Positions 53,301 to 63,660 of a stretch of DNA of 64,000 nt are shown in pieces. Position numbers and translations under genes: made by a program. The stretch spans positions 1,014,001-1,078,000 of the forward strand of contig CATNEN010000024.1 in NCBI GenBank assembly GCA_950097015.1, in the 5' to 3' direction. Below the pieces are notes generated by a model. The model was not told the origin of the DNA. It searched no databases and worked only from the letters and a program-made list of their open reading frames with translations. The stretch's first letter is position 1, and every line of letters starts with the position of its first letter. This DNA is from Macrostomum hystrix. Its lineage: Eukaryota > Platyhelminthes > Macrostomidae.

Positions 53301-56300
53301 AGATGCAGCATGTTCGGAGTTGCTGCCACTGATGATGTCACGCCTAGGACAAAGTGAGTGGTTGCTATGCTGCCAACAGCCCTAATCTTACCAAGAACAG
53401 CCATGTTATTAAATTCTGGTATCTGACACCGCCAACCATCCCAGATCCCCAGTTTGACACCGCCAACCATCCCAGATCCCCAGTTTGACACCGCCAACCA
53501 TCCCAGATCCCCAGTTTGACACCGCCAACCATCCCAGATCCCCAGTTTGACACCGCCAACCATCCCAGATCCCCAGTTTGACACCGCCAACCATCCCAGA
53601 TCCCCAGTTTGACACCGCCAACCATCCCAGATCCCCAGTTTGACACCGCCAACCATCCCAGATCCCCAGTTTGACACCGCCAACCATCCCAGATCCCCAG
53701 TTTGACACCAAACTATCCCAGATCCCCAGTTTGACCTTCCAACCATCCCAGATCCCCAGTTTGACCTTCCAACCATCCCAGATCCCCAGTTTGACCTTCC
53801 AACCATCCCAGATCCCCAGTTTGACACCATCCCAGATCCCCAGTTTGACACCATCCCAGATCCCCAGTTTGACACCATCCCAGATCCCCAGTTTGACCTT
53901 CCAACCATCCCAGATCCCCAGTTTGACACCATCCCAGATCCCCAGTTTGACACCATCCCAGATCCCCAGTTTGACACCATCCCAGATCCCCAGTTTGACC
54001 TTCCAACCATCCCAGATCCCCAGTTTGACCTTCCAACCATCCCAGATCCCCAGTTTGACCTTCCAACCATCCCAGATCCCCAGTTTGACCTTCCAACCAT
54101 CCCAGATCCCCAGTTTGACCTTCCAACCATCCCAGATCCCCAGTTTGACCTTCCAACCATCCCAGATCCCCAGTTTGACCTTCCAACCATCCCAGATCCC
54201 CAGTTTGACCTTCCAACCATCCCAGATCCCCAGTTTGACACCATCCCAGATCCCCAGTTTGACACCATCCCAGATCCCCAGTTTGACACCATCCCAGATC
54301 CCCAGTTTGACCTTCCAACCATCCCAGATCCCCAGTTTGACCTTCCAACCATCCCAGATCCCCAGTTTGACCTTCCAACCATCCCAGATCCCCAGTTTGA
54401 CACCATCCCAGATCCCCAGTTTGACACCATCCCAGATCCTTAGTTTGACACCATCCCAGATCCCCAGTTTGACACCATCCCAGATCCCCAGTTTGACACC
54501 ATCCCAGATCCCCAGTTTGACACCATCCCAGATCCTTAGTTTGACACCATCCCAGATCCCCAGTTTGACACCATCCCAGATCCCCAGTTTGACACCATCC
54601 CAGATCCCCAGTTTGACACCATCCCAGATCCCCAGTTTGACACCATCCCAGATCCCCAGTTTGACACCATCCCAGATCCTTAGTTTGACACCATCCCAGA
54701 TCCCCAGTTTGACACCATCCCAGATCCTTAGTTTGACACCATCCCAGATCCCCAGTTTGACACCATCCCAGATCCCCAGTTTGACACCATCCCAGATCCT
54801 TAGTTTGACACCATCCCAGATCCCCAGTTTGACACCATCCCAGATCCTTAGTTTGACACCATCCCAGATCCCCAGTTTGACACCATCCCAGATCCCCAGT
54901 TTGACACCGCCACCCATCCCAGATCCCCATTTTGACCTTCCAACCATCCAAAGATCCCCAGTTTGACCTTCCAACCATCCAAAGATCCCCAGTTTGACCT
55001 TCCAACCATCCAAAGATCCCCAGTTTGACCTTCCAACCATCCCAGATCCCCAGTTTGACACCAAACTATCCCAGATCCCCAGTTTGACTTTCCAACCATC
55101 CCAGATCTCCAGTTTGACACCAAACTATCCCAGATCCCCAGTTTGACCTTCCAACCATCCCAGATCCCCAGTTTGACACCATCCCAGATCCCCAGTTTGA
55201 CACCATCCCAGATCCCCAGTTTGACACCATCCCAGATCCCCAGTTTGACACCGCCACCCATCCCAGATCCCCAGTTTGACCTTCCAACCATCTAAAGATC
55301 CCCAGTTTGACCTTCCAACCATCCAAAGATCCCCAGTTTGACCTTCCAACCATCCAAAGATCCCTAGTTTGACCTTCCAACCATCCCAGATCCCCAGTTT
55401 GACACCAAACTATCCCAGATCCCCAGTTTGACCTTCCAACCATCTAAAGATCCCCAGTTTGACCTTCCAACCATCCAAAGATCCCCAGTTTGACCTTCCA
55501 ACCATCCAAAGATCCCCAGTTTGACCTTCCAACCATCCCAGATCCCCAGTTTGACACCAAACTATCCCAGATCCCCAGTTTGACTTTCCAACCATCCCAG
55601 ATCTCCAGTTTGACACCAAACTATCCCAGATCCCCAGTTTGACACCAAACTATCCCAGATCCCCAGTTTGACACCAAACTATCCCAGATCCCCAGTTTGA
55701 CCTGCCAACCATCCCAGATTCCTAGTGTTTCTCCTCAACCTCCGTGGGCTAAATTAGTCCCCTGTCTGCAAATGCAGGTCGCGGCACAAACAGCTGCAGG
55801 ACATGCTCCACAATGCCGAAGGGTTCCTATTTCTTTGCATGGACACGCCGACAGTCGCATCTAATGTAGCTAACACAGCTGGCGACAGCAACAGCAACAT
55901 TAGCGTCCTGACTGTGCCAGTTGGCGTCTACCACACTAATTCTCCCATCTGTGTGAATATTCGCCTGTATGACGACGGAGTCTATCCGGACATGCCAACC
56001 GAGGCGCTGGTCCGTCTGGTGAAGGAGTCGCCGCACCAACAGCAGCCAATCAGATCGCGCTACGTCCGTTTAGACGTTCGCACAGGCGAAGTTGCTGTAC
56101 AGCCGCGCGGCCAGCCTTCGGTTCGCGGCGGAGCTCGGGCTAAAGCTGCTCTGCAGGCGGCCGCCAACTCGTCCGACTCAGAGTCTCGCTCGGACACGCC
56201 AGGGCCACCCGGCTGCGAGCCAGCTGCCGCGGCGACGCCAGCTTCTTCGTGTACACCTTCGGATGCTGAACAGCGAGATGATTGCAAACTATTGGAGCCC

Positions 56301-59300
56301 TGGCTAGCTAGAGCCCTATTGTCCAAGGAGTTGGATTTTGCCACTTGCACCGTAACTAGCGTTGTTAATCCCGGACTGTTCTACATCAGACTCGAAAACG
56401 ATATTGGCCGTCTGGCAGCTGTTCAACTTGAGAAGCGATTGGAGTCTTTCACTCCGCGACGCGAAGGTCAGCTGCTTCAACCGTTGTCACCTGATGCTCC
56501 GCCTGACACTGTAGCCTGCATTCGACTGCCTAACCTAGTGTGGTATCGGTGCCGAGTGCTCAAACGAAACAGAGACAGCGACAACGGATTGGAGATCTGC
56601 AACCTGCTGCTCATTGACTCCGGGTAAGAGACCAACTGGTGGGAATTCTTTAGCCCAATCTGATGTAAGATTCCATAGCCACAGTATGAAGGGTAAGATT
56701 CCATAGCCACAGTCTGAAGAGTGAGATTCCATAGCCACAGTCTGAAGGGTGAGATTCCATAGCCACAGTCTGAAGAGTGAGATTCCATAGCCACAGTCTG
56801 AAGGGTGAGATTCCATAGCCACAGTCTGAAGAGTGAGATTCCATAGCCACAGTCTGAAGGGTAAGATTCCATAGCCACAGTCTGAAGGGTAAGATTCCAT
56901 AGCCACAGTATGAAGGGTGAGATTCCATAGCCACAGTCTGAAGGGTGAGATTCCATAGCCACAGTCTGAAGGGTGAGATTCCATAGCCACAGTCTGAAGG
57001 GTAAGATTCCATAGCCACAGTCTGAAGGGTAAGATTCCATAGCCACAGCCTGAAGGGTAAGATTCCATAGCCACAGTCTGAAGGGTGAGATTCCATTGCA
57101 ATTTTGTTATTAGTGATGAAATTAGAATTTATGAATCAAAGACATCCTCGCGTCATTCAGCACAGAGTACAAGGCCGCGGCCAGCAGCGTGTTTGCCATC
57201 GACGATCAACAGCTGGCCGCTGCGGCACCGCTGGCCGCTCCGTGCCGACTCTACGGCGTGGCACCAGCCGGCGGGCAGCGATGGACCCGCACTGCGGCCG
57301 ACAAGATGATAGAGATCATTTCTAAGCGCGAGAATTTCGCAGTCATGTGTACCCTGGTCCCAGCCCACTCCTCCGATGCCTCGGCCGGCGCCGATGCTGT
57401 TGACCTACTGTTGCTCAACAGCTCCAACCAGTACGACCGTTTGAGCAACATGCTCCGACTAGCTGGTGTCGCGCTGCGCCACGCTGAGCCAGTCCCACCC
57501 GAAGCGGCTTATCAGAGCCTGTTGGACGTTCTGCGAAGAAAGTTTCTCGAGCGTCGGGCTGAGAACCTGCGTCAGAGGAATCCTGAATCGGCTGTCGCCG
57601 CCACTCCTGACTCCGCCTCCTCAACGGCTGCCAATTCAAACTCGCCTACTGCTTCCACAGCTGCCAATGTTGCAGACTCAAAGCCGTTTTCTGCTTCCGC
57701 AGCTGCCAATGTTGCAGACTCAAAGCCGTTTTCTGCTTCCGCAGCTGCCAATGTTGCAGACTCAAAGCCGTTTTCTGCTTCCGCAGCTGCCAATGTTGCA
57801 GACTCAAAGCCGTTTTCTGCTTCCGCAGCTGCCAATGTTGCAGACTCAAAGCCGTTTTCTGCTTCCGCGGCTGCACCTAAATATGACGCTAGCTCAGTGT
57901 CCCAAGTAAGATCATCGTGAAATATCTCATGTAGCTCATATATAAAGCACTGTAGTTCTTTAATTAATTACCTACTACCATTTCCTAGTGTGAAATTAAT
58001 TACAAGTATATTGCTATTATTTGAACATTGATCAGTTCTTAGTCTCGTTAGGAATTATTTGCTAATTAATCATTTTTAACTGGATTCTATAGAACTTATT
58101 CTACTTATAAGTGAACGGTTAATTTGAGTCGGGACCCTAAACTGAGTTTATTTATATTTCAATCAGCGCTTCGTTCATATTTTTCGAACTATTCTATTTT
58201 GTTATTTTAGTTATTTGCCAATCCGGCCACTCTAATTTACTTTTTTCTTATTTCGGTGAATCCAAACTATATTATTATTATATAAGCTAGTTTTTTTCTA
58301 GTGATTTCCCCTTTTTGCTAATAATATACTGCATTAGCTGCAGCTTTGCTAACTATTCATTGTACCTAGTTTATTAATTGTCCTCAACTAACAATTTAGC
58401 CTTTACTTATTATTGATTTTCCTTTTAATTGTAAGGTAATTTCACTTTAGGAAATTTTTCCCGTGTTGGCAAGGGTAATAAACATTCTCTCGCTTCTTGA
58501 TTGAAATTTCAGATCACCGGCCAAGCGATGCAGTTGACACTCCAAGTCGATGCCGACGATGATTACAACCTGAACGAAGAATTCTTATTGAAGCCAGATG
58601 GCGATGATGACGATTGGGTGCTTGGTGATCATTCGCCTGTCTCAGCAACCGCAGCCGCTGCAGCTGCAGCCGCTTCTGTCGACACCAAAGCGCCGCGTGA
58701 CATCACACCGTCCACCAGTTTTGAAAGCATTGGCGCAGCCGATCTGGTCAGCAGCGTTGAAGAGGCTCGTAAGCCGGATGCGTCCACGGTGCCAAAGAGG
58801 GGCGCCTCCGCTCTCGCCAACCTGCCTGCTGTGCAGCCTGCGGCGGAGGACTTTCGTTGGCCCAACATTCGCGTCGGCCCTCTCAGCGAGCCAATCCACG
58901 CCACCCTGAGTCGCTTAGATTGCTCAGAGAGTAAAATGATTCTTTACGTTATGGAAACTAATAAAGCGAGTCTGCTTAATAAGCTGCGAAATGCCATGCA
59001 GTTTTATTCTAGCGTGTCCCACTATCAGTACGACTTTGACTCGCATTTTAGCAGCTGGCAAAACAGGTGAGACACCGTTCTGTTCTAGACCATACCCTAA
59101 TGTACAGTTCTACCTTCTAAACCAACGTAAACACTCGCCTCTTCTCAGTCCCGACGTCCACCCCAATGTACACTCGCCTCTTCTCAGTCCCGACGTCCAC
59201 CCCAATGTACACTCGCCTCTTCTCAGTCCCGACGTCCACTCCAATGTACACTCGCCTCTTCTCAGTCCTGCCCTCCACTCCAATGTACACTCGCCTCTTT

Positions 59301-62300
59301 TCAGTCCTGCCCTCCACTCCAATGTACACTCGCCTCTTTTCAGTCATGACCTCCACTCCAATGTACACTCGCCTTTTCTCAGACCCGACGTCCACTCCAA
59401 TGTACACTCGCCTCTTTTCAGTCATGACCTCCACTCCAATGTACACTCGCCTTTTCTCAGTCACGACCTCCACTCCAATGTAAACTCGCCTTTTCTCGTC
59501 CCGAACCTCCACCCCAATGTACACTCGCCTTTTCTCGTCCCGAACCTCCACCCCAATGTACACTCGCATCTTCTCAGTCCCGACTTCCAGCCAATGTATG
59601 AGTACATTCGCCACTCTATCAGTTCCGGCTTGCACCCCAATTAATGTACATTCGCCACTCTATCAGTTCCGGCTTGCACCCCAATTAATGTACATTCGCC
59701 ACTCGATCAGTTCCGACTTGCACCCCAATTAATGTACATTCGCCACTCTATCAGTTCCGACTTGCACCCCAATTAATGTACGCGGCCCCTCTATCAATTC
59801 TCCTTCCCGAATCGCCCTAATGTACTCATCACAATTCCCTGCACTCATAACCCCAGCAACTGCACCGCCACAGTGAATAATCCTATTTTATCTTCAGGTC
59901 CGTTGTATTCGAAGTAAATCAAGTTTGGCACCGCGGCATCGTAATGAAGTTCTCATTTGAGCAAGGTCTTTTCTACCTGAAGGATATTGACACAGGCGAT
60001 TCTTACGTTGTCAGTCGCAGCCAAATCAAGCCCGTGTTCACTCTGAGCCAGGATTGCACTCTATCGCAGCAGATCAATATAATCAATACAACTCCGCCAT
60101 TGGCCCTGCCTGTGCAATTGTGGGACCTGTATCCGATAGATCCCGATAATGTCAATAGTCACACATTTCGCGATTGGAGCCGCTACCGAATGACAATCAG
60201 CCAGTTGCTGGGTCATTGCGCGCATCTGCGAGTGTTTGTAGTGCGTCAGGCCTACTGTGTAGCCACTAGGGAGCTGGTGTTGGCTGCCACTGTTCTGCTG
60301 CCCAAAGGCGATGAACTCGGCGAAACACTGATTAACGGACTAAATTGGATCGATCAGTTCGATCAGCCGTTTAAAAAAATTGCCTACAGGTCAGTTGGAT
60401 CTGCTTTTGATGGCTATAAACTGAAATTTAATCAGTTTATCGAACTGTTGTGCATCTTTAGACGCACTGAATTATATGCTACGAGCCGTATATCTGTACT
60501 GTAAGCTATAATAAGCTGTACAAATGTAAAAAGCTTGTGCTAATCCATAAACTTTACAATGGACTAAAAGCTGGTGCTAATCCATAAACTGTACAATCGG
60601 CTAAAAGCTTGTGCTAATCCATAAACTGTACAATCGGCTAAAAGCTTGTGCTAATCCATAAACTGTACAATCGACTAAAAGCTGGTGCTAATCCATAAAC
60701 TGTACAATCGACTAAAAGCTGGCGCTAATCCATAAACTGTACAATCGACTAAAAGCTTGTGCTAATCCATAAACTGTACAATCGACTAAAAGCTTGTGCT
60801 AATCCATAAACTGTACAATCGACTAAAAGCTGGCGCTAATCCATAAACTGTACAATCGACTAAAAGCTTGTGCTAATCCATAAACTGTACAATCGACTAA
60901 AAGCTTGTGCTAATCCATAAACTGTACAATTGGCTAAAAGCTTGTGCTAATCCATAAACTGTACAATCGGCTAAAGGCGCTAAACCATAAACTGTACAAT
61001 CGACTAAAGGCGCTAAACCATAAACTGTACAATCGACTAAAGGCGCTAAACCATAAACTGTACAATCGACTAAAGGCGCTAAACCATAAACTGTACAAAC
61101 TTCAAACCGTACAAATCATAAATCATAAGCCGTAACACCAGCATTCGAAAGCCCCTTGTCCCCCAATCGCAGATATGACCTCCTGGATGCCGACAGGCCA
61201 TTCACACCCCTGCCAATGAAGCAGAAAACTTATCCATTTATTGGCCTACCGCCGGACTCTGCCGAGCCCTGCCCGGTTGCAGTGACCGACATACTCGACC
61301 TGCCGTCGATTGTGTCTCTGCGACTGCTGTGCTACCGAGATTTAAGTCAGGACCAACGACAGGCAAGTGTCTGGCGCCAGAAGGTTAATAACGCATACGA
61401 AAGCATCACCTGGGGCGAACTGTACAGACTGCTGCAGTCTGAGGCGCCTAAGCAGCCACCTGTACCTGATGTGAGTATACTAATTGTTCTTAACAGAAGC
61501 GAAAATTCTACCAATTCTCATTCACCCAACCTCATGCTAATTCACCCAACCTCATCCTTATTCACCCAACCTCATCCTCATTCACCCAACCTCATCCTCA
61601 TTCACCCAACCTCATCTCCATTTACCTGACTTCATCCCCATTCACCCAACCTCATCCTCATTCACCCAACCTCATCTCCATTCAACCGACCCCATCCTCA
61701 TTCACCCAACCTTGTCCCCATTCACCAACCTTGTCCCAATTCACCCGACCTCATCCCCATTCACCCAACCTCATCCTCATTCACCCAACCTGATCCTCAT
61801 TCACCCAACCTCATCCTCATTCACCCAATCTCATCCTTATTCACCCAACCTCATCCTCATTCACCCAACCTCATCTCCATTCACCCGACCCCATCCTCAT
61901 TCACCCAACCTTGTCCTAATTCACCCGACCTCATCCCCATTCACCCAACCTCATCCTCATTCACCCAACCTGATCCCCATTCACCCAACCTCATCCTCAT
62001 TCACCCAACCTCGTCCTAATTCACCCAACCTGATCCCCATTCACCCAACCTCATCCTCATTCACCCAACCTCATCCTCATTCACCCAACCTGATCCTCAT
62101 TCACCCGACCTCATTCCCATTCACCCAACCTCGTCCTAATTCACCCGACCTCATTCCCATTCACCCAACCTGATCCTCATTCACCCAACCTCATCCTCAT
62201 TCACCCAACCTCGTCCTAATTCACCCGACCTCATCCCCATTCACCCAACCTCATCCTTATTCACCCAACCTCATCCTCATTCACCCGACCTCATTCCCAT

Positions 62301-63053
62301 TCGCCCAACCTCATCCTAATTCACCCGACCTCATTCCCATTCACCCAACCTGATCCTCATTCACCCAACCTCATCCTCATTCACCCAACCTCATCCTCAT
62401 TCACCCGACCTCATCCTCATTTTATTACACGGTTCGTCGACGCGCATCTCATTGATCCAAACGCATGCCCACTTACCCAACCGCACCAAAGTAGATCCCC
62501 CACTCTCCAATCCTCACTGCAGACGTTGGAAATTCCTTACGCTTGCGTTGCCCGCTACTCGGAGGACCAGAAATGGTACCGGGCCGAGCTGATTTACATC
62601 AAGAATTACCCGGATGGGCGCCATAAAGTGCTGGTGCTGTTTGTTGATTATGGCAATACGGAGTGGATAGACTTCGACTCTAACACCAAAAATGTTATTC
62701 GAGAGCAGCTATTCGTAGATTTTCCCTGCCTCTCATTCCGCTGCCGACTGCAAGGTTTGGTGCGCAATGACGACTTAGAAATCGACCAATTATCCACCAA
62801 AGGCCTGTCCGATCGGCTAATCCAGTGCCTCAGCGATGCAGCTGAGCCTGGCGACGCCGGTCAGGAGCAGCGCCTGTGGCTCAGTATCCGTCGTCGGCAT
62901 CAGGACGGCGTGCGCCCAAATGATGTTATACTATATAGCGACTTAGAGTTGACTAAATCGGCAAACGAGCTGCTAGTGTCCAGCGGCCTGATGCAGCACC
63001 GGCGGGACTACCCCAGCGATGACATATATATCAACGGCTTCGAGCTGGCCTAA
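48591..63053 (+). CDS. B-box/multi-Tudor protein, RNF17/Qin-like piRNA-pathway scaffold
   Basis: Eleven exons: 48591-48630, 49833-49936, 50033-50343, 50736-52167, 53064-53353, 55778-56623, 57161-57905, 58513-59066, 59898-60389, 61173-61470 and 62523-63053 (TAA). All ten introns are GT-AG with matching phases. The total is 5643 nt, an exact multiple of three: 1880 residues. Two B-box zinc fingers (residues 22-57 and 77-109), a helical region (about 115-240), then five extended Tudor domains with cores near 414-460, 652-690, 973-1010, 1442-1480 and 1711-1755. The architecture matches RNF17/TDRD4 and Drosophila Qin, germ-granule proteins that bind dimethyl-arginine Piwi tails and order ping-pong partners, but no RING domain is present. 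Tudors 2 and 5 keep DYGN; 1, 3 and 4 have DYGS, DSGT and DTGD and may not bind methyl-arginine. Confidence 0.9.
48631..49832. other. Intron 1 of the Tudor gene
   Basis: 1.2 kb, strongly AT-rich, with no minisatellite. It ends in an (AT)n tract before TTTTATAG. Confidence 0.8.
50355..50695. repeat. 46-bp and 16-bp tandem repeats (Tudor intron 3)
   Basis: About four units of 46 bp containing ATATTGTCTTCTCTTCCCTG, then about ten units of about 16 bp (ATACTGTCTATTGTCC, with a 5-bp CGCTG insertion in several). These are polypyrimidine-rich on the sense strand. Confidence 0.85.
50736..53353 (+). CDS. Exons 4-5: helical linker, Tudor 1 and Tudor 2
   Basis: Exon 4 continues the helical region ([20 protein letters not shown]), then a Leu/Pro/Ser-rich linker. 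Tudor 1 follows ([13 protein letters not shown] start; [28 protein letters not shown]). The amino part of Tudor 2 comes next ([20 protein letters not shown]). Exon 5 completes Tudor 2 ([29 protein letters not shown]). The intron splits Tudor 2 between its SN-like part and the Tudor barrel, a common arrangement in extended Tudor genes. Confidence 0.85.
52325..52860. repeat. Compound minisatellite (Tudor intron 4)
   Basis: Alternating modules: CCCACCCAGCAACAGAGAAC, AATGTCCCCCAGCAGCAG and CCCCCTAACAGAATAGAA. They are arranged as higher-order blocks of roughly 110-170 bp. Confidence 0.85.
53410..55725. repeat. 24/30/31-bp minisatellite (Tudor intron 5)
   Basis: The core CATCCCAGATCCCCAGTTTG is joined by three alternative linkers: ACAC (24-bp unit), ACCTTCCAAC (30-bp) and ACACCGCCAAC (31-bp). 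Linker types occur in blocks: 31-bp at 53420-53700, 30-bp at 54000-54230, 24-bp at 54380-54900 and mixed after 54900. This makes artefactual frames of up to 551 codons on the minus strand and 431 on the plus strand. Confidence 0.95.
55778..57905 (+). CDS. Exons 6-7: Tudor 3 and a repeat-containing linker
   Basis: Exon 6 carries a Ser/Ala-rich acidic linker and most of Tudor 3 ([39 protein letters not shown]). Exon 7 starts at 57161, after CATTCAG: this acceptor, not the CACAG four bases later, keeps the frame and gives the expected DSGTEYK continuation. The C-terminal part of exon 7 is a perfect 14-residue tandem repeat (see the 42-bp array). Confidence 0.8.
56660..57100. repeat. 28-bp minisatellite (Tudor intron 6)
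   Basis: About sixteen units of 28 bp containing GTGAGATTCCATAGCCACAG followed by TCTGAAGG or TCTGAAGA. Each unit has a CCACAG acceptor-like and a GGTGAGAT or GGTAAGAT donor-like motif on the sense strand. Confidence 0.9.
57640..57880 (+). repeat. 42-bp coding minisatellite in exon 7 of the Tudor gene
   Basis: Five near-identical 42-bp units, preceded by one diverged unit, encode a 14-residue period ([14 protein letters not shown]). The units are almost identical at synonymous positions too, so the expansion is recent and under little codon drift. It lies in a disordered linker between Tudor 3 and Tudor 4, at about residues 1165-1250. Confidence 0.9.
57906..58512. other. Intron 7 of the Tudor gene
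   Basis: AT-rich, no array; ends TTGAAATTTCAG. Confidence 0.8.
58513..60389 (+). CDS. Exons 8-9: acidic linker and Tudor 4
   Basis: Exon 8 has an acidic segment ([20 protein letters not shown]), an Ala-rich run, then the start of Tudor 4 ([20 protein letters not shown]). Exon 9 has [16 protein letters not shown] and [13 protein letters not shown]. The expected DYGN is DTGD, so the methyl-arginine cage is probably lost. Confidence 0.75.
59130..59785. repeat. 39-bp then 44-bp minisatellites (Tudor intron 8)
   Basis: About eleven units of about 39 bp containing ACTCGCCTCTTCTCAGTCCC followed by GACGTCCACTCCAATGTAC. These are followed by about four units of about 44 bp sharing the TGTACATTCGCC core. 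Each 39-bp unit carries CTCTTCTCAG, a strong acceptor-like sequence, on the sense strand. Confidence 0.9.
60530..61100. repeat. 37-bp then 33-bp minisatellites (Tudor intron 9)
   Basis: About twelve units of 37 bp containing TAATCCATAAACTGTACAAT with CGACTAAAAGCTTGTGC, then about four 33-bp units where the joint is CTAAAGGCGCTAAACC. The second type is a deletion derivative of the first. Confidence 0.9.
61173..63053 (+). CDS. Exons 10-11: Tudor 5 and C-terminus
   Basis: Exon 10 encodes a helical region ([20 protein letters not shown]). Exon 11 has the best-preserved Tudor barrel ([34 protein letters not shown]), followed by [13 protein letters not shown] typical of the extended Tudor fold. 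The protein ends INGFELA with a TAA stop. Confidence 0.9.
61515..62430. repeat. 20-bp minisatellite (Tudor intron 10)
   Basis: About 46 units of TCATTCACCCAACCTCATCC with GACC, GATCC, CGTCCTAA and CCCCAT variants. The sense strand is almost free of G, so the array is strongly strand-asymmetric. Confidence 0.95.
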
Positions 63054-63265
63054 GCTAAATTCGTTTTAAGCAGAACCGCTGCCTTTGGAATGTTTCTGTT
63101 TTATGTCTTTATGCCTAACTTTTTGTCGTTTGTCTCCTGCTTTCATGTGTAGTTTTATTAACAAGACCGTTGCATTATAGACTAAGTATTTCTTGCATTT
63201 CATTTACTTTTCAGTGTCGATTTACTAAAATTAATTTCCGCCATATTTTTTAGCTGAGGTTGCCA
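63054..63265. other. 3' UTR/flank of the Tudor gene
   Basis: T-rich sequence after the stop; no canonical AATAAA before the array. Confidence 0.4.
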
Positions 63266-63660
63266 CTTTTCCCGCCATATTTGTCCTGGGCAGTGAGGTT
63301 GCCACTTTTCCCGCCATATTTGTCCTGGGCAGTGAGGATGCCACTTTTCCCCGCCATATTTGTCCTGGGCAGTGAGGATGCCACTTTTCCCCGCCATATT
63401 TGTCCTGGGCAGTGAGGATGCCACTTTTCCCGCCATATTTGTCCTGGGCAGTGAGGATGCCACTTTCCCCGCCATATTTGTCCTGGGCAGTGGGGATGCC
63501 ACTTTTCCCGCCATATTTGTCCTGGGCAGTGAGGATGCCACTTTTCCCGCCATATTTGTCCTGGGCAGTGAGGTTGCCACTTTTCCCGCCATATTTGTCC
63601 TGGGCAGTGAGGATGCCACTTTTCCCGCCATATTTGTCCTGGGCAGTGAGGTTGCCACTT
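63266..63660. repeat. 39-bp minisatellite downstream of the Tudor gene
   Basis: About ten units of 39 bp containing CCGCCATATTTGTCCTGGGC followed by AGTGAGGATGCCACTTTTC. 39 is a multiple of three, so artefactual frames exist on both strands. Confidence 0.95.

Noticed and set aside
53279-55064. 383-551 codon repetitive proteins on the minus strand
   Set aside because: Open frames exist in several registers and on both strands purely because of the tandem units, and they lie inside an intron of the Tudor gene.
57166-57170. Acceptor CACAG at 57165 for Tudor exon 7
   Set aside because: It would shift the frame by one base; the CATTCAG acceptor at 57160 keeps phase and restores the DSGTEYK Tudor continuation.
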